A program made the translations under genes and the position numbers. Below are positions 62,315-64,000 of a stretch of 64,000 nucleotides of DNA, piece after piece (within the stretch, counting starts at the first letter, position 1; each line of letters opens with the position of its first letter). Source of the stretch: Scylla paramamosain (taxonomy: Eukaryota; Arthropoda; Malacostraca; Decapoda; Portunidae); NCBI RefSeq assembly GCF_035594125.1, contig NC_087167.1, forward strand, positions 1,587,501 to 1,651,500, in the 5' to 3' direction. The notes beneath the pieces are model-generated. The model had not been told where the DNA came from. It was given only the letters and a program-made list of their open reading frames with translations, and searched no databases.

Positions 62315-63010
62315 TCCATTTGTCTTACCTAACAAGAAATGAACGCCCATCTTTCATCAAAGAGACTTCTTTTGTCAAACGCGGCCCGACTCCTCTACAA
62401 AATGAAGGGCGACGCAATCACTCGCACGTCACGGCAGACAATCAAACCTTAGACCTTCGCTGTTTCTGCATTCATACCTGTAAAGATCTGAAGACTGTCA
62501 CACCTTTACGACTGAAACTCTGGTGCACTACAGTTTCATTAAGATGAAATCACATTCCTTTGGTAACATTAAAATACAATTTTTTTCATAGATTATTTGT
62601 TAACTCATTTCTGCGTCACTTGATTTTTTTTTTCATCTTATTGAGAACAATGAAAATAAATATGTCTGGCACGAAATGCATGCAAGAACTCAATATTTGG
62701 GCGAAGATTCCGGCACAGAAAAATAACAACTTTTACGTCTTTATCAAACAAGTGTGTGCCAACAAGATACACGGTGACAAGGCACACCGCTAGATAAAGC
62801 ACACACTCGCCACTGTGACGCCTTCATCCCTCCGCCCCTCTCGCCCTCCTTGGCCCACACTCAGCCCTGTCTTCGGTGTCCTGATATTTCTTGTTTTTTT
62901 GCGCCCTCCGTCACAGGTTGGCTGACAAGGACGAAACACCTCCAAATCTGTCTCTTTGCGCCACCCTATGACATGGAGACAGACTCACCTAAGACGTATT
63001 AGAGCCAGTC

Positions 63011-63018
<8 letters not shown>
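62315..63018. other. Unique non-coding stretch
   Basis: A 102-codon plus frame (62239-62547) begins within or before the hairpin and has no domain. Pyrimidine-rich after 62815. Confidence 0.5.

Positions 63019-63052
<34 letters not shown>
63011..63052. repeat. C-run followed by (CT)n
   Basis: About ten C residues lead directly into about 33 bp of CT. Confidence 0.95.
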
Positions 63053-63055
<3 letters not shown>

Positions 63056-63327
63056 AGGGAACATCGATGGGTACCCTCTTTTCAAGCTCCTCACACACAC
63101 TCCTTTCAGCGTGATATCTCCTCCCTTTCTCCCTCACTTCCTTCGATCCACAACCCGCCCTTCATCCAGCACGTGCCCATTATACTCAGAGTGCCTCCAG
63201 CTCTTCCTGTGGCCACACTTTTCTCGCATAGGGAAAGGGGAAAGGAGTATAAGAAACTGTAGCGTAACGTACTCAACATTATTCTCCAAGGCTGCTACGT
63301 ATTTTCAATATATATATATACAGTTAA
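63053..63327. other. Pyrimidine-rich unique stretch
   Basis: A short TA run lies at 63309-63320. No gene seen. Confidence 0.5.

Positions 63328-63403
<76 letters not shown>
63328..63403. repeat. (CT)n microsatellite
   Basis: About 75 bp with one CC interruption near its start. Confidence 0.97.
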
Positions 63404-63407
<4 letters not shown>

Positions 63408-63693
63408 CCCTCGCATCGTATTCAGGGCAGAGGGGAACGCGACACAGCCCCGAAGAAAGAAAAAGATGTTCCTGTCACCATTTTTCACATACATAATCCC
63501 TGATAACATTGCTTTGCCTGGACGCTTTTCTGAGCACGTCCCCGCCATAGTGATTGGTCGCCGGTGTGCGCGAGGCCGAGTGTGTTTCTGAGTCTGCCTG
63601 ATTGATTCCCTTTGTTTTGTGAGCTCCTTCATCAGGCGCCTGGGTGTTGGAGTGTCAGCGGAGACGTGGATGTATGTATGCAGGGAACACTCG
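63404..63693. other. Unique non-coding stretch
   Basis: Nothing recognised. Confidence 0.5.
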
Positions 63694-63722
63694 TACACAC
63701 ACAACACAACACAACACAACAC

Positions 63723-63785
<63 letters not shown>

Positions 63786-63794
63786 TTTCTTCCG

Positions 63795-63849
<55 letters not shown>
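63694..63849. repeat. Compound (ACAAC)n-(AC)n and (CT)n repeat
   Basis: About six ACAAC units (63698-63725) pass into about 59 bp of AC; after a 14-bp spacer comes about 51 bp of CT (63799-63849). Confidence 0.97.
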
Positions 63850-63851
<2 letters not shown>

Positions 63852-63957
63852 GCCTTTTCTGAGAGAATTTATTTTTCTGTTCTATTTGCACTCTGCATTC
63901 ATTTATTTATTTTTTTCGTATCATTCATTTCCAAGATTCTGAATTGTAACATCCAAG

Positions 63958-63961
<4 letters not shown>

Positions 63962-64000
<39 letters not shown>
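63962..64000. repeat. (CT)n microsatellite, cut by window edge
   Basis: The CT tract continues to the last base of the window, so its full length is unknown. Confidence 0.95.

Overview
This 64 kb window is eukaryotic, non-coding and extremely rich in microsatellites. Very long AG/CT, AC/GT and AT tracts, AAT/AAC/GGA/GTA tracts and decayed non-LTR retrotransposons point to a decapod crustacean, most likely a crab. The retrotransposon peptides match, from memory of the families, the LINE-type elements common in crab genomes. The species is an inference; no search was run.

I find no convincing protein-coding exon, tRNA, rRNA, CRISPR array or bacterial-type gene. The longest open frames are either translated microsatellites (SL, RE, CV, TH, YI runs) or short chance frames without recognisable domains. 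The window is best read as intergenic DNA or the inside of a very large intron. By my tally, simple repeats of about 30 bp or more cover roughly a tenth of the sequence.

Layout. 1-7.3 kb: AT-rich unique DNA with CT, GA, GT and CA tracts. 7.38-7.56 kb: 3' end of a LINE in minus orientation ending in an AAT tail. 8-29 kb: unique DNA with many dinucleotide tracts, a CpG-dense block (9.1-9.35 kb), degenerate minisatellites (12.4-12.76 and 13.27-13.56 kb) and trinucleotide mosaics (28.7-29.3 kb). 29.98-35.29 kb: a cluster of retrotransposon relics: an endonuclease fragment (minus), a reverse-transcriptase C-terminal fragment of what looks like the same family (plus), and a CR1-like reverse-transcriptase 3' end (minus). 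35.5-49 kb: almost all AG/CT tracts are CT on the plus strand; a diverged repeat pair lies at 46.95 and 47.91 kb and a LINE relic at 44.83 kb. 50-61 kb: all AG/CT tracts are GA on the plus strand, with long polypurine blocks, a 176-bp tandem duplication (57.78-58.13 kb) and a degenerate tandem repeat (60.16-60.42 kb). 61-64 kb: a G-quadruplex-like GGGAGA block, a perfect 24-bp hairpin (62264-62314) and further CT/AC tracts to the window edge.

No genes act together here. The activity visible is past retrotransposition and repeat expansion. The most unusual items are the perfect hairpin, the strand-partitioned AG/CT tracts, the short segmental duplications, and the retrotransposon tails that seem to have seeded microsatellites.
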